A stretch of 64,000 nucleotides of DNA from JBBROS01 sp965260995 (GTDB taxonomy: Bacteria > Pseudomonadota > Alphaproteobacteria > Acetobacterales > Acetobacteraceae), in contig CBDHCD010000003.1 in assembly GCA_965260995.1 (NCBI GenBank), forward strand, positions 2,108,001 through 2,172,000. The letters run 5' to 3'. Each line of letters starts with the position of its first letter. The first letter of the stretch is position 1. This document shows, in pieces, positions 36,801-44,350 of the stretch. The position numbers were made by a program, and so were the translations under genes. A model generated the notes under the pieces. That model ran no database searches and was not told where the DNA came from. It worked only from the letters and a program-made list of their open reading frames with translations.

Positions 36801-37456
36801 CTCTGCAGGCGGGCGGCCAGGTTGACCGTCTCGCCGACGATGGGGTGCTCGTTGACGCTGCCGCGCAAGGCCCGGCCGCGGGCGACGACCAAGCCGGTGG
36901 CGATGCCGACCCGCACGGAGGGCCGGCCGCCGAGCGGGGTGACGAGCGAGCGGACGGCGCGGACGACGCCGAGGCCGGCCTGGACCGCGCGCTCGGCGGC
37001 GTCCTCGTCGGCGCGCGGGTAGCCGAAATAGGCGAGAACGCCGTCGCCGATGAAACGCTCGACGAAGCCGCCGAGGCGGGTGATCTCGGCGGCGCAGAGG
37101 TCCTGGTAGGCCTGGAGGAAAGGTTCCATCGCTTCCGGATCGAGGGCGGCGGTCAGCGCCGTCGAGTCGACGAGGTCGCAGAACATGACGGTGATCTGGC
37201 GGCGCTCGGCCTGCTCCGGCCCGGGGGCGTCGAGCGCCGGGTTCTCCGCCGCCGACCCGTCCGAACGCTGGCTCACGAAGGACGCGGCGCCGGCCATCAA
37301 CCGGCGGCGGTGGCCGAGCGACAGGCCGAGGGCTTCGAGGTCGGCGTCGGTCAGGAGGCGGAGGGTGGCGAGGTCGACGTCGTTGGCGGCGAAAACCGCC
37401 GCGTGCCGGAGCAGGCCGAGCGTTTCAAGCAGATGGCCGAGCTCATCCGTGGGCAT
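33806..37456 (-). CDS. SAM domain/class III nucleotide cyclase/AAA ATPase/TPR signalling protein
   Basis: A 1216-aa cytoplasmic signalling protein. Residues ~1-60 look like a SAM domain (LLETLGLLRHAAVFAANDVDLATLRLL). Residues ~85-265 are a class III cyclase: RRQITVMFCDLVDSTAL with both metal Asp candidates, GGFVERFIGDGVLAYFGYP, and VGETVNLAARLQ with the transition-state Asn/Arg. Then an AAA ATPase with Walker A LSGDAGIGKSRLG and Walker B LLLIEDAHW, and from ~650 many TPR-like repeats. The last ~90 residues are Gly/Ala/Glu-rich and unlike the rest, perhaps a read-through extension. ATG 37456 is chosen over GTG 37459. Divergent from the peroxidase/patatin pair. The cyclase product (cAMP or cGMP) is not known. 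Confidence 0.85.
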   Translation of the reverse strand: MPTDELGHLLETLGLLRHAAVFAANDVDLATLRLLTDADLEALGLSLGHRRRLMAGAASFVSQRSDGSAAENPALDAPGPEQAERRQITVMFCDLVDSTALTAALDPEAMEPFLQAYQDLCAAEITRLGGFVERFIGDGVLAYFGYPRADEDAAERAVQAGLGVVRAVRSLVTPLGGRPSVRVGIATGLVVARGRALRGSVNEHPIVGETVNLAARLQSCAGPDGVVIADATRRLVANLFDCESLGPHPLKGLPAPVPLWRVLAQRHAATRFEAAHATGPGHLVGRDHEMALLRERWALACAGEGQAVLLSGDAGIGKSRLGQALCEHAAARPGLIVRCQCSPSYANSTLQPLIGYVEHAGGIAPSDPPGLKLDKLERWAATLPPAARPGLALLATLLSIPASARVPDHSPSPAPEPEQQKRRLLAQLAAFLGGGELPVLLLIEDAHWIDPTTRDLLDLVIDRAARSRCLVMLTFRPEFQHRWHGRDHVTALALSRIGRRHVAELVGQIASGLLLPPEVLEQILSKTDGVPLFVEELTKAVIESGLLRRHWAPSPPLAIPATLNDSLLARLDRLGPAKRAAQVGSVIGRAFSHGALSALADLPGAALDHMLRQLVAAELVHQAGQPPQATYTFKHALVQDAAYGTLLLRDRERLHARCADALRTAQPGLLEEQPEVLAGHYAKAGLAAPAVELWLAAGQRAISRSAHAEAVEHFTQGLDALRTLPPDEGRDRTELLLQTALGMPLIACRGYAAPEAGEAFRRARALAERLADDARRAQALYGLWAHHSALGQNRVAEELAGLLLALATGARDTAVALVAHRVLGVSRYLLGDHAGGRAEIEASLLAYDPALHQPLTHRFGQDQRVAGLSALSAIQWTEGSPDQALRTSLDAVATALDVGHANSLGYALAYGACPVRILRGDWADAARLAAMLLDHARDHRLHVWHAHAVAYRAEVLAARGSPAPEELAEAIAQFRAALVQFDAAGARFRVAAHRGAFALALSRAGQLDEALVVAADAIEQARRYEEVWCLAELLRVRGEVLAAQGDAGGAEAAFLDALATSRRQRMRGWELRAALSLAALWRTTERAAEARALVAASLAPFAEGVATADVAAARALMARHPAARGPLVGPGSSLSRTGRPLPWTEQGPGSAEDAGAGSVAADGRAGVIVADGPHHVAAGLVEAGVQAGDVELGPGDEPGLNRRWIEADLTEQQDQP

Positions 37457-37619
37457 CACCAGACTTCCGCGTGATCTGCCATGGTTACATCGCGCCGCGC
37501 CGCATGGCTATCGCAGCGACGAGCGAAAAGCCAGCCGCACCTGTGAGCCGGATCACACCCGGGCGGCGGAAGAGGGTGGCGTAGTGGCAGGGGACAACGG
37601 CGCCAAGGGGCGAAACGCC

Positions 37620-39344
37620 ATGTACTCGGACGACATGACCGGCCCGGCGGCGTTGCCGGGGGAGCGAACCGCTGACATGCCAGGCGCGTCTCGGCCGGGG
37701 CGGGACACAGGGGCCGACGGCTTCGCCAACCGGCTGGAGACGGCCGTGCTCACCGGGGGGCGGCCGGTGTGGCGGTTCATCAACGCCCGGCCGGGCCTGG
37801 CGCGCTGGTGCAACCGGCGGCTCGTCGACCGCGCGGCGCGCCACGCGCCGATGCGGCCGCTGGCGCTCAGCACGGCCGCACCCTACCCGTGCTGGTCGTC
37901 GCTCACCGACCGCACCTGGTTCGCGCGCTACCTGCCGCCGCGGCCGGCAACGGGGCTGCCGCCGCCCGACGACGTGGCCGCGCTGTTCGCGGTGGGCGCC
38001 GGCGGGCCGCGGGAGTCGCGGCGGTCAACCCTGCTGTTCCCGAGCTTCGCGCAGTGGTTCACCGACGGCTTCATGATGACCGACGCCCGGGACACGCGGC
38101 GGACCACGACCAACCACGAGATCGACCTGAGCCAACTCTACGGCCTGACCCCGGGCGTCACCCAGGCGCTGCGGCGGCATGACGAGGCGGCCGGGTCGCG
38201 CGGGCGGCTCAAATCCGTCGTCGCCGGCGGCGAGGAATGGGCGCCGCCGCTCTACCGGGCGGACGGCGAGCGGGACCCGGCCTTCGCGGCGCTGCCGACC
38301 CCGATCCGCCTGCCGGACGGCTGGCCCATCGAGAAGCGGTCCGCCTTGTTCGCGTTCGGCGGCGAGCGGGCCAACACGACGCCGTTCACCGCGATGATCA
38401 ACACGCTGTTCCTGCGGGAGCACAACCGGCTGTGCGGCGTGATCGAGGCGGCGCACCCGGACTGGGACGACGAGCGGGTGTTCCAGACGGCGCGCAACGT
38501 CAACATCGTGCAGCTCATCAAGATCGTGGTCGAGGAATACATCAACCACATCTCGCCTTACTGGTTCAGGCTGCTGTGCGACCCCCGCGCCTGCTACGAC
38601 GCGGCGTGGAACCGGCAGAACTGGGTGCCGGTCGAGTTCAACCTGCTATATCGGTGGCACAGCCTGGTGCCGGAGCAGGCGTCGTGGTGCGGCGCGCCGC
38701 GGCCGATCGGCGACATGCGGCTCGACAACCGGCCGCTGCTGGCGCGGGGCCTGGCGGCCGGGTTCGAGAGCGCCAGCCGGACCAAGGCGTGGCGGCTCGG
38801 GCTGTTCAACACCGCCGAGTTCCTGCTGCCGGCCGAGCGGGCGAGCGTCGCGCAGGGACGGCGCAACGAGCTGGCGGGCTACAACGATTACCGCGCGGCG
38901 ATGGGGTTCCCGCGCGTCACGCGGTTCGAGCAGATCAGCGGCGACCCGCGCGTGGTGGCGGGGCTGCGGGCGGCATACGGCCACGTGGACCGGATCGAGT
39001 TCTTCATCGGCCTGTTCGCCGAGGACACGCTGGAGCGGGCGGCGGTGCCGCCCTTGATCGGGCGCATGGTGGCGGCGGACGCGTTCTCGCACGCGCTGAC
39101 CAACCCGCTGCTGTCGCCCTACGTGTTCAACGCGGGGACGTTCTCGGAACAGGGCCTGGCGAGCATCGAGCGGACGGGGACGCTCGGCGACCTGCTGGCG
39201 CGCAACGCGCCGCCCTGCGGACGGGCGCTGGTCGCGTCGATGGACCAGGCGGAGGTGGGGGTGGCGGAGGCATGGCCCGCGGCGACCGATCCGCCCCGCG
39301 CGGTGCAGGGGACGGGCGATCCGTCAGGGGGAGACGGGCGATGA
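37620..39344 (+). CDS. cyclooxygenase-like (animal haem peroxidase family) protein
   Basis: A 574-aa protein of the peroxidase-cyclooxygenase superfamily, probably cytoplasmic (no signal, no EGF domain). By-eye alignment with prostaglandin H synthases: FAQWFTDGF (144-151) matches the distal FAQHFTHQFF segment, but distal His is Asp149; TLFLREHNRLC (263-272); VEFNLLYRWHSLVP (338-351) keeps the catalytic Tyr (Y344) and proximal His (H347); AFSHALTNPLLSP carries a Ser (S490) where the aspirin-acetylated Ser lies. The family oxygenates fatty acids or oxidises small substrates. ATG 37620 has GGGG upstream; an in-frame GTG lies 12 codons earlier. The next gene, a patatin lipase, starts inside the stop codon, so the two proteins are made together. 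Confidence 0.85.
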   Translation: MYSDDMTGPAALPGERTADMPGASRPGRDTGADGFANRLETAVLTGGRPVWRFINARPGLARWCNRRLVDRAARHAPMRPLALSTAAPYPCWSSLTDRTWFARYLPPRPATGLPPPDDVAALFAVGAGGPRESRRSTLLFPSFAQWFTDGFMMTDARDTRRTTTNHEIDLSQLYGLTPGVTQALRRHDEAAGSRGRLKSVVAGGEEWAPPLYRADGERDPAFAALPTPIRLPDGWPIEKRSALFAFGGERANTTPFTAMINTLFLREHNRLCGVIEAAHPDWDDERVFQTARNVNIVQLIKIVVEEYINHISPYWFRLLCDPRACYDAAWNRQNWVPVEFNLLYRWHSLVPEQASWCGAPRPIGDMRLDNRPLLARGLAAGFESASRTKAWRLGLFNTAEFLLPAERASVAQGRRNELAGYNDYRAAMGFPRVTRFEQISGDPRVVAGLRAAYGHVDRIEFFIGLFAEDTLERAAVPPLIGRMVAADAFSHALTNPLLSPYVFNAGTFSEQGLASIERTGTLGDLLARNAPPCGRALVASMDQAEVGVAEAWPAATDPPRAVQGTGDPSGGDGR

Positions 39345-42187
39345 ACAGGGCGCGGACGGCCGGCGAGGCGCTGCTCGACGAGTTCGTCGCCATTCACGGC
39401 GAGGGGGCCGCGCCCGCCGTGCCGCCGCGGGTGAGGCAGGCGGAGGTGGACCGGGAGCAGTCGCGCCTGGACGCCTACCGCCAGGCGGTGCATCGGATGG
39501 AGGGCGACGGCCAGACGGCGCTGTGCCTGTCGGGCGGCGGCATCCGCAGCGCCGCGTTCTCGCTCGGGGTGCTGCAGGGGCTGGCGCAGGCCGGGCTGCT
39601 GACGCGGTTCCACTATCTCTCGACCGTCTCGGGCGGCGGCTACATCGGCGGCTGGCTGACGGCGTGGGCGGGGCGCGAAGCGGGATGCGCGGCGGGGCCG
39701 GGCGCCATCGCCGAGGTCGAAGCGGCGCTGGCGGGCAAGACCGCGCCGGAGCCGTTGCGCGAGCTGCGGCAGCGGCAGGCGTTCCTGACGCCCAAGACCG
39801 GCCTCGGCTCGGCTGACACGTGGGCGGCGCTGGCGCATATCGGGCGCAACCTGGCGCTGAACTGGGTGGTGTTCCTGCCGCTGCTGGCGGCGGTGCTGCT
39901 CCTGCCGCGCATCACCGAGGCCGTGCTGCTGGCGGTGACGGCCGGCGCGCCGAGGGAGACAGGCTCCTCGCTGAACGCGATGCTCAACGCGGCGCTGGCG
40001 TTGTTCGGTCAGCCGTCGGCGGAATTCAAGCTGGAGCCGCATTTCTGGCTCGACAGCGCCGCGTTCCTGCTGGTGCTGGCCGGGCTCGGGTTCTCGATGG
40101 TCAACCGCTCGACCCCTGGAAAGGACGGGATCGACGACGCGGGCTTCGTGAAGTTCGTACTGACTCCCGTCGTGCTCGGATCGTTCATGCTGGTGCTGGC
40201 CGCCTGCTGCTGGATGAGGCCGACCTGGACGGTGACGCGCAGCATGATGTGGCAGTGGCCGGTGCTGTGCGGCCTGGCCTTCCCGCTGATCCGCGTCGCC
40301 GCGACCGTCTGGTTGCTGCTGTTCCGCGGCGGCGCGGCGGACCAGCACAGGTATCCGGGCCGCGTCGTCGCGTGGGAGCTGGTGTGCCAGGGTTTCGCCG
40401 GCGCGGTGGTGGGCCTCGTGGCGGTCGCCGGGCTGGCGCTGCGCGAGGCGCGGAACGAGCAAGGAACGACGGGCCTGCGCGACGTCGTGGTGTTCGGGCT
40501 GCCCTGGGCCTTGCTGGCGTTCTTGGCCGGGCAGACGGCGCTGTCGGGCCTGACCAGCCGCCTGTTCCGCGAGTCCGGCGACCGCAACCGCGAGTGGCTG
40601 GCGCGGGCCTCGGGCTACTACGGGGCCGTCATGGTCGGCTGGCTGGCGTTCACCGGCATCGTGCTCTACAGCCCCCAGATCACGGCATGGTCGGGCACGC
40701 TGCTGTCCGCCACGCTGGTCTCCGGCGTGGTGGCGCTGCTGGGCGGCGCGAGCCCTTGGTCGGCGGCGGTGGTCGCGGCGGGAACGGGGATGGCCAAGCG
40801 GATCCGCTTCACGACGCTGGTCGCCGCGCTGTCGGTCGTGTTCGTGGCGTGCGCCTCGGTGTGGCTGGCGCACGGGACGGCGCTGCTGCTCGGTGTCGTG
40901 TCCGGGTTGTCTGGCAAGCCGGTGGCGCTCGAGGCCGCGGAGCCCAGCCCGGGCCTGGACCTCGCCGCCATGCTGCTGCGGCTCGCGTGGGTCGGGGGCG
41001 CGGCGGCTTTGCTCGGCCTGTTCGCGCTGGCGGCGTCCTACTTCGTCAACGTGAACTACTTCTCGCTCAACGCCCTCTACCGCAACCGGCTGGTGCGCAG
41101 CTTCCTGGGCGCGTCGAACATCCCCGGCGTCACGGGCCATGAGGCGGCGCGGAACGCATTCGACGGCCTCGCCGAAGGCGATGCGCCGGACAACCCGCCG
41201 CTGGCGCAAACCTGGGCGCCGGGGCGCGGGCAGCCGTTCCCGGTGCTGAACATGGCGCTCAACCTGACGGCGACGAAGAACATCGCCTGGCAGGAGCGCA
41301 AGGCGGCCTCGTTCACGGCGACGCCGCTGCACACGGGCGCGCCGCTGGTCGGCTACCGGCCGACGGCGGGCTACGCGCGCGGGCTCACGCTGGGGACGGC
41401 GATGGCCATCTCGGGCGCGGCGTTCAGCCCGAACTGGGGCTACCATTCCTCGCCGCTGACCAGCTTCCTGATGTCGATCTTCAACCTCCGCCTGGGCTGC
41501 TGGCTCGGCAACCCGCGCTTCTCGAACTGGAAATCGGATGGACCGCGGTTCGGCCTGTCGCTGCTGTGGCGGGAGGCGATGGGGCGGACGTCCGAGGACA
41601 CCCGGTTCGTCTATCTCTCGGACGGCGGCCACTTCGAGAACCTCGGCATCTACGAGATGGTTCGCCGCCGCTGCCGCGTCATCGTCGCCATCGACGCGGG
41701 CGCCGACCCCAAATGCGAGCTGCGCGACCTCGGCAACGCGCTGCGCAAGATCGGCGTCGACCTCGACGTGACGGTCGAGTTCGGGCCGATCGACATGGGC
41801 GGGCGCGGCCCGGACCCGGCCAACCCCGGCGTCTACTGCGCGCTGGGCGACATCTGCTACCCGGAAGGCGGCAAGGGGCGGATCGTCTACGTCAAGTCGG
41901 GCCTCTACGGCGCGCTGCCGGCCGAGGTGCGGGCGCACGCGGCGGCGAACGCCAGGTTCCCGCACGACAGCACGCTGAACCAGTGGTTCACGGAATCGCA
42001 GTTCGAGAGCTACCGGGCGCTCGGCCGGCACGCCGTCGCGACCATCGCGCGCCAGGCGGCCACGCCGGCCCACGGGGGCGGCGCGCCGCGCGGCAGCCTC
42101 GGCTGGTTCGTCAACTGCGCCGAGACGTACGTGAACGGCTACGGCGCCCAGGCCCGGCCGCCGGCCCGGGTGCGGATCGTGTCCTGA
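39341..42187 (+). CDS. large membrane-embedded patatin-like phospholipase
   Basis: A 948-aa lipid acyl hydrolase. Oxyanion motif SGGGIRSAAFSLGVLQGL (64-81), nucleophile STVSGGGYIGGW with Ser97, and the catalytic Asp in LSDGGHFENLGIYEMVRRR (D761). Between them, residues ~165-600 contain about ten hydrophobic helices, so the catalytic dyad is split by a membrane domain, unlike ordinary patatins where Ser and Asp are about 150-200 residues apart. The layout suggests an enzyme of the inner membrane acting on phospholipid acyl chains (inference). The ATG overlaps the peroxidase stop (ATGA). Free fatty acids would be the natural substrate of the coupled enzyme. Confidence 0.87.
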   Translation: MNRARTAGEALLDEFVAIHGEGAAPAVPPRVRQAEVDREQSRLDAYRQAVHRMEGDGQTALCLSGGGIRSAAFSLGVLQGLAQAGLLTRFHYLSTVSGGGYIGGWLTAWAGREAGCAAGPGAIAEVEAALAGKTAPEPLRELRQRQAFLTPKTGLGSADTWAALAHIGRNLALNWVVFLPLLAAVLLLPRITEAVLLAVTAGAPRETGSSLNAMLNAALALFGQPSAEFKLEPHFWLDSAAFLLVLAGLGFSMVNRSTPGKDGIDDAGFVKFVLTPVVLGSFMLVLAACCWMRPTWTVTRSMMWQWPVLCGLAFPLIRVAATVWLLLFRGGAADQHRYPGRVVAWELVCQGFAGAVVGLVAVAGLALREARNEQGTTGLRDVVVFGLPWALLAFLAGQTALSGLTSRLFRESGDRNREWLARASGYYGAVMVGWLAFTGIVLYSPQITAWSGTLLSATLVSGVVALLGGASPWSAAVVAAGTGMAKRIRFTTLVAALSVVFVACASVWLAHGTALLLGVVSGLSGKPVALEAAEPSPGLDLAAMLLRLAWVGGAAALLGLFALAASYFVNVNYFSLNALYRNRLVRSFLGASNIPGVTGHEAARNAFDGLAEGDAPDNPPLAQTWAPGRGQPFPVLNMALNLTATKNIAWQERKAASFTATPLHTGAPLVGYRPTAGYARGLTLGTAMAISGAAFSPNWGYHSSPLTSFLMSIFNLRLGCWLGNPRFSNWKSDGPRFGLSLLWREAMGRTSEDTRFVYLSDGGHFENLGIYEMVRRRCRVIVAIDAGADPKCELRDLGNALRKIGVDLDVTVEFGPIDMGGRGPDPANPGVYCALGDICYPEGGKGRIVYVKSGLYGALPAEVRAHAAANARFPHDSTLNQWFTESQFESYRALGRHAVATIARQAATPAHGGGAPRGSLGWFVNCAETYVNGYGAQARPPARVRIVS

Positions 42188-42196
42188 CGGCCGGGC

Positions 42197-43594
42197 TTAG
42201 TGGACCTCGGCCGGCATCGGGGGCGCGCCGCCCGCCTCGATCGCCTCGCCGGCGGCCAGCAGCAAATCCTCGCGGTAACGGGCGGAAATCAACTGCACGC
42301 CGACCGGGGCGTCGCCGACCATGCCGGTGCTGACGACCAGGCCGGGAAGGCCCATCAGTGGCAGGCCGGTCTGGAGCAACTGGGCCTCGAACACGCGCGA
42401 CAGGTCGTCCGGACTTGCCATGTCGAGGCCGTCCTTGAACGGCAGCTCACCCGACACGGGGACGAGCAGCAGCGGATGCCGGTCCAGGAACAGGCTCCAG
42501 TGGCGGGTGAGGGCGTTGCGCTGGACCAGGGTGTCGGCCACCACGTCCGGGGCAAGCCCGGCCACGATGCCGCGCACGCCGGCGAGGATCGCGAGCGCGC
42601 CGGGATCGCCCTCGCGCTCCACGCTGGCGCGGAACGCCGGGAAGCCTTCGCCGAGCCACAGCTTGACCTGCAGTTCGGTGGCCGCGCGGAACCCGGGCGT
42701 CGCCTCCACCGCCTCGACCGCGTAGCCGGCCGCCTCGAGCCGGCGCGCCGCGTCCAGCAGCGCCGCCTCGACGTCGGGGGCCACCGCCATCCCGTCCGGG
42801 CGGAGGCACAGCGCCACCCGCTTCGGCGTCGGCGGGCCTTCGAACGGCACGGGCGCCCACCAGGGGTCGCGGGCGTCGGGCGCCATCATCGCCAGCAACC
42901 CGGCGCGGACGTCGGCGATGGTCCTGGCGATCGGGCCGGAGACGGCCATCAACTGCGGGCCGATGCCGCGCTCCGGCCCGCTGGCGTTGTAGGCGGGCAC
43001 GCGCCCGAGGCTGGGCCGCAGCCCGTGCACGCCGCAGGCGTAGGCCGGGTAGCGGATCGAGCCGCCGATGTCCGTGCCGTGCGCGATATGGCCAATGCCG
43101 GCCGCGACCGCGCTGGCGGCTCCTCCCGACGATCCGCCCGGGGTGAGCCCAGGGTCGCGCGGGTTCTTGGTCGCGCCGTGCAGCAGGTTGCTGGTGAACC
43201 ATCGCAGCGAGAAGGCGGGCGTGTTGGTGCGGCCGATGATCACCGCGCCCGCGCGCTCCAGGTTGTCGACGACCGGGTTGTTCGAGGCGGCGATGAGGTC
43301 CTTCTGCTGCACGAGGCCGTTCGTGGTGGCGAACCCTTGCTGGTCGGTGTTGACCTTGACCGTGACCGGCACGCCCGCGAGCGCGCCCGCGTCCTCGCCG
43401 CGGGCGATCAGGGCGTCGATCGCGTCGGCGCGGGCGCGGACCGCGTCCGGCCGGTGCTCGACGACGGCGTTGAGCGCCGGGTTGACGTCGGCGAGGCGGG
43501 CGAGTGCCGAGGCTGCGGCGTCCCGGGCGGAAACCTCGCGCTGGCGGATCCGGCGAGCCAGGTCGGTCGCCGAGAGGCGCCACAGGTCGGTCAT
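42197..43594 (-). CDS. amidase (amidase signature family)
   Basis: Hydrolyses an amide to an acid plus ammonia or amine. The Ser-cisSer-Lys triad motifs are visible: GVPVTVKVNTD (Lys), GGSSGGAASAVAAG (cis-Ser) and GTDIGGSIRYPA (nucleophile Ser). The 465-aa length is normal. Two ATGs are close (43600, 43594); GGAG leaves a proper 7-base gap only to 43594. Upstream on this strand are three 15-bp tandem repeats. It converges on the patatin gene at a gap of 9 bases. The substrate is unknown; close families include indoleacetamide and acylamidases. Confidence 0.9.
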   Translation of the reverse strand: MTDLWRLSATDLARRIRQREVSARDAAASALARLADVNPALNAVVEHRPDAVRARADAIDALIARGEDAGALAGVPVTVKVNTDQQGFATTNGLVQQKDLIAASNNPVVDNLERAGAVIIGRTNTPAFSLRWFTSNLLHGATKNPRDPGLTPGGSSGGAASAVAAGIGHIAHGTDIGGSIRYPAYACGVHGLRPSLGRVPAYNASGPERGIGPQLMAVSGPIARTIADVRAGLLAMMAPDARDPWWAPVPFEGPPTPKRVALCLRPDGMAVAPDVEAALLDAARRLEAAGYAVEAVEATPGFRAATELQVKLWLGEGFPAFRASVEREGDPGALAILAGVRGIVAGLAPDVVADTLVQRNALTRHWSLFLDRHPLLLVPVSGELPFKDGLDMASPDDLSRVFEAQLLQTGLPLMGLPGLVVSTGMVGDAPVGVQLISARYREDLLLAAGEAIEAGGAPPMPAEVH

Positions 43595-43603
43595 GTCCAT
43601 GCT

Positions 43604-43648
43604 CCAGGTTGGTCGGGGCCAGGTTGGTCGGGGCCAGGTTGGTCGGGG
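43604..43648. repeat. three tandem 15-bp repeats before the amidase gene
   Basis: CCAGGTTGGTCGGGG occurs three times without gap or change (43604-43618, 43619-43633, 43634-43648), followed by CCAG. The array ends about 10 bases upstream of the amidase start and covers its ribosome-binding region. In-frame copies could code PTWPR if translation began further upstream. Confidence 0.9.
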
Positions 43649-44173
43649 CCAGAGTGACGCGGCCGAACGCCGCCGTCCAGCGGGGCGGCTCAGTGCGCCA
43701 CCGACAGCCGTCATGCCTCCCCGCTCGCCCCCAGTTCGCTGGGCCGGCAGTTCGTGGCCAGCAGGCCGAACCAGGTTCGGCTGGCAGATCTGACCGACAC
43801 CCCACCAGTGAAGGCTGGCTCTGCGTGGCGGCCATCATGGGCCTGCGCGCGCAATGGTGTGGGCTGGTCCATCACAGGCCCTACGCCACTCATGGCGGGG
43901 CCAGGCGTGCCCTGGTCACCTGCGTGGAGGGGTCCACAACCGAAAGCGCCTCCACTCGGGCCTGGGCTATAGAACGCCCGATGAGGCAGAGCGGAGAGCA
44001 CGAAACGCGGCGTGACCACGCCACGGAAGCCGGGGAGGATCACAGACGACGACGGGATCAACGTCAGGCAGGCCGCTCAGCCGCAGCCACTCTGTCCTAT
44101 GCCGAGCGGGCCTGCGCCAATCGGGCCTGCGCCAATCGAGGGCCGCGAACGGCGGGCCGCGTCGGCGGCGTTG
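43649..44173. other. intergenic region without a convincing gene
   Basis: Open frames on both strands overlap here. The longest leftward one (44061 to 43711) has fairly even composition and ends in LLATNCRPSELGASGEA, but has no clear ribosome-binding site or known motif. The region also has a duplicated 15-bp unit at 44107-44136 and ends at the palindromic repeat. It may be old mobile-element debris. Confidence 0.35.
44107..44136. repeat. two tandem 15-bp repeats
   Basis: CGGGCCTGCGCCAAT twice in direct succession (44107-44121, 44122-44136). Same unit length as the array at 43604-43648 but different sequence. Confidence 0.85.
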
Positions 44174-44272
44174 AGAGCGGTTTCAGTTTGGTCGGACGCG
44201 CCTCGCATCCGACCAAACTGAAACCGCGTGGAACGATGGCTAGAGTGGCTTCGTGCAACATGAAACCGCTCT
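44174..44272 (-). repeat. palindromic MITE-like repeat, copy B (best preserved)
   Basis: A 99-bp element with perfect 12-bp terminal inverted repeats, AGAGCGGTTTCA (44174-44185) and TGAAACCGCTCT (44261-44272). It also holds a 24-bp stem with one mismatch and a 3-base loop (44177-44200 paired with 44204-44227). It codes for nothing. Copies A (28262-28361) and C (48186-48272) share the core ACTCTAGCCAT/TGTAGCCTTTG and TTCC(A/G)CGC blocks. Confidence 0.85.
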
Positions 44273-44350
44273 AGAGAAACTGGTGAGAAGCGCGCGCTTA
44301 AGGGATCCATTCGACGGGGCGATGTGCCTCCGCCCCGGCCCTTCGCCGCG

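Noticed and set aside
39119..42073. A 984-residue minus-strand open frame opposite the patatin gene
   Set aside because: Same shadow signature; the plus strand shows intact patatin motifs.
43595..43714. Amidase N-terminal extension reading PRPTWPRPTWPRPTW
   Set aside because: It is the translation of the 15-bp repeat array; the ribosome-binding site and family N-terminus favour ATG 43594.
43711..44061. A 116-residue leftward frame in the gap between amidase and MBL hydrolase
   Set aside because: No recognisable domain or start signal; a frame of this length is common in GC-rich non-coding DNA.
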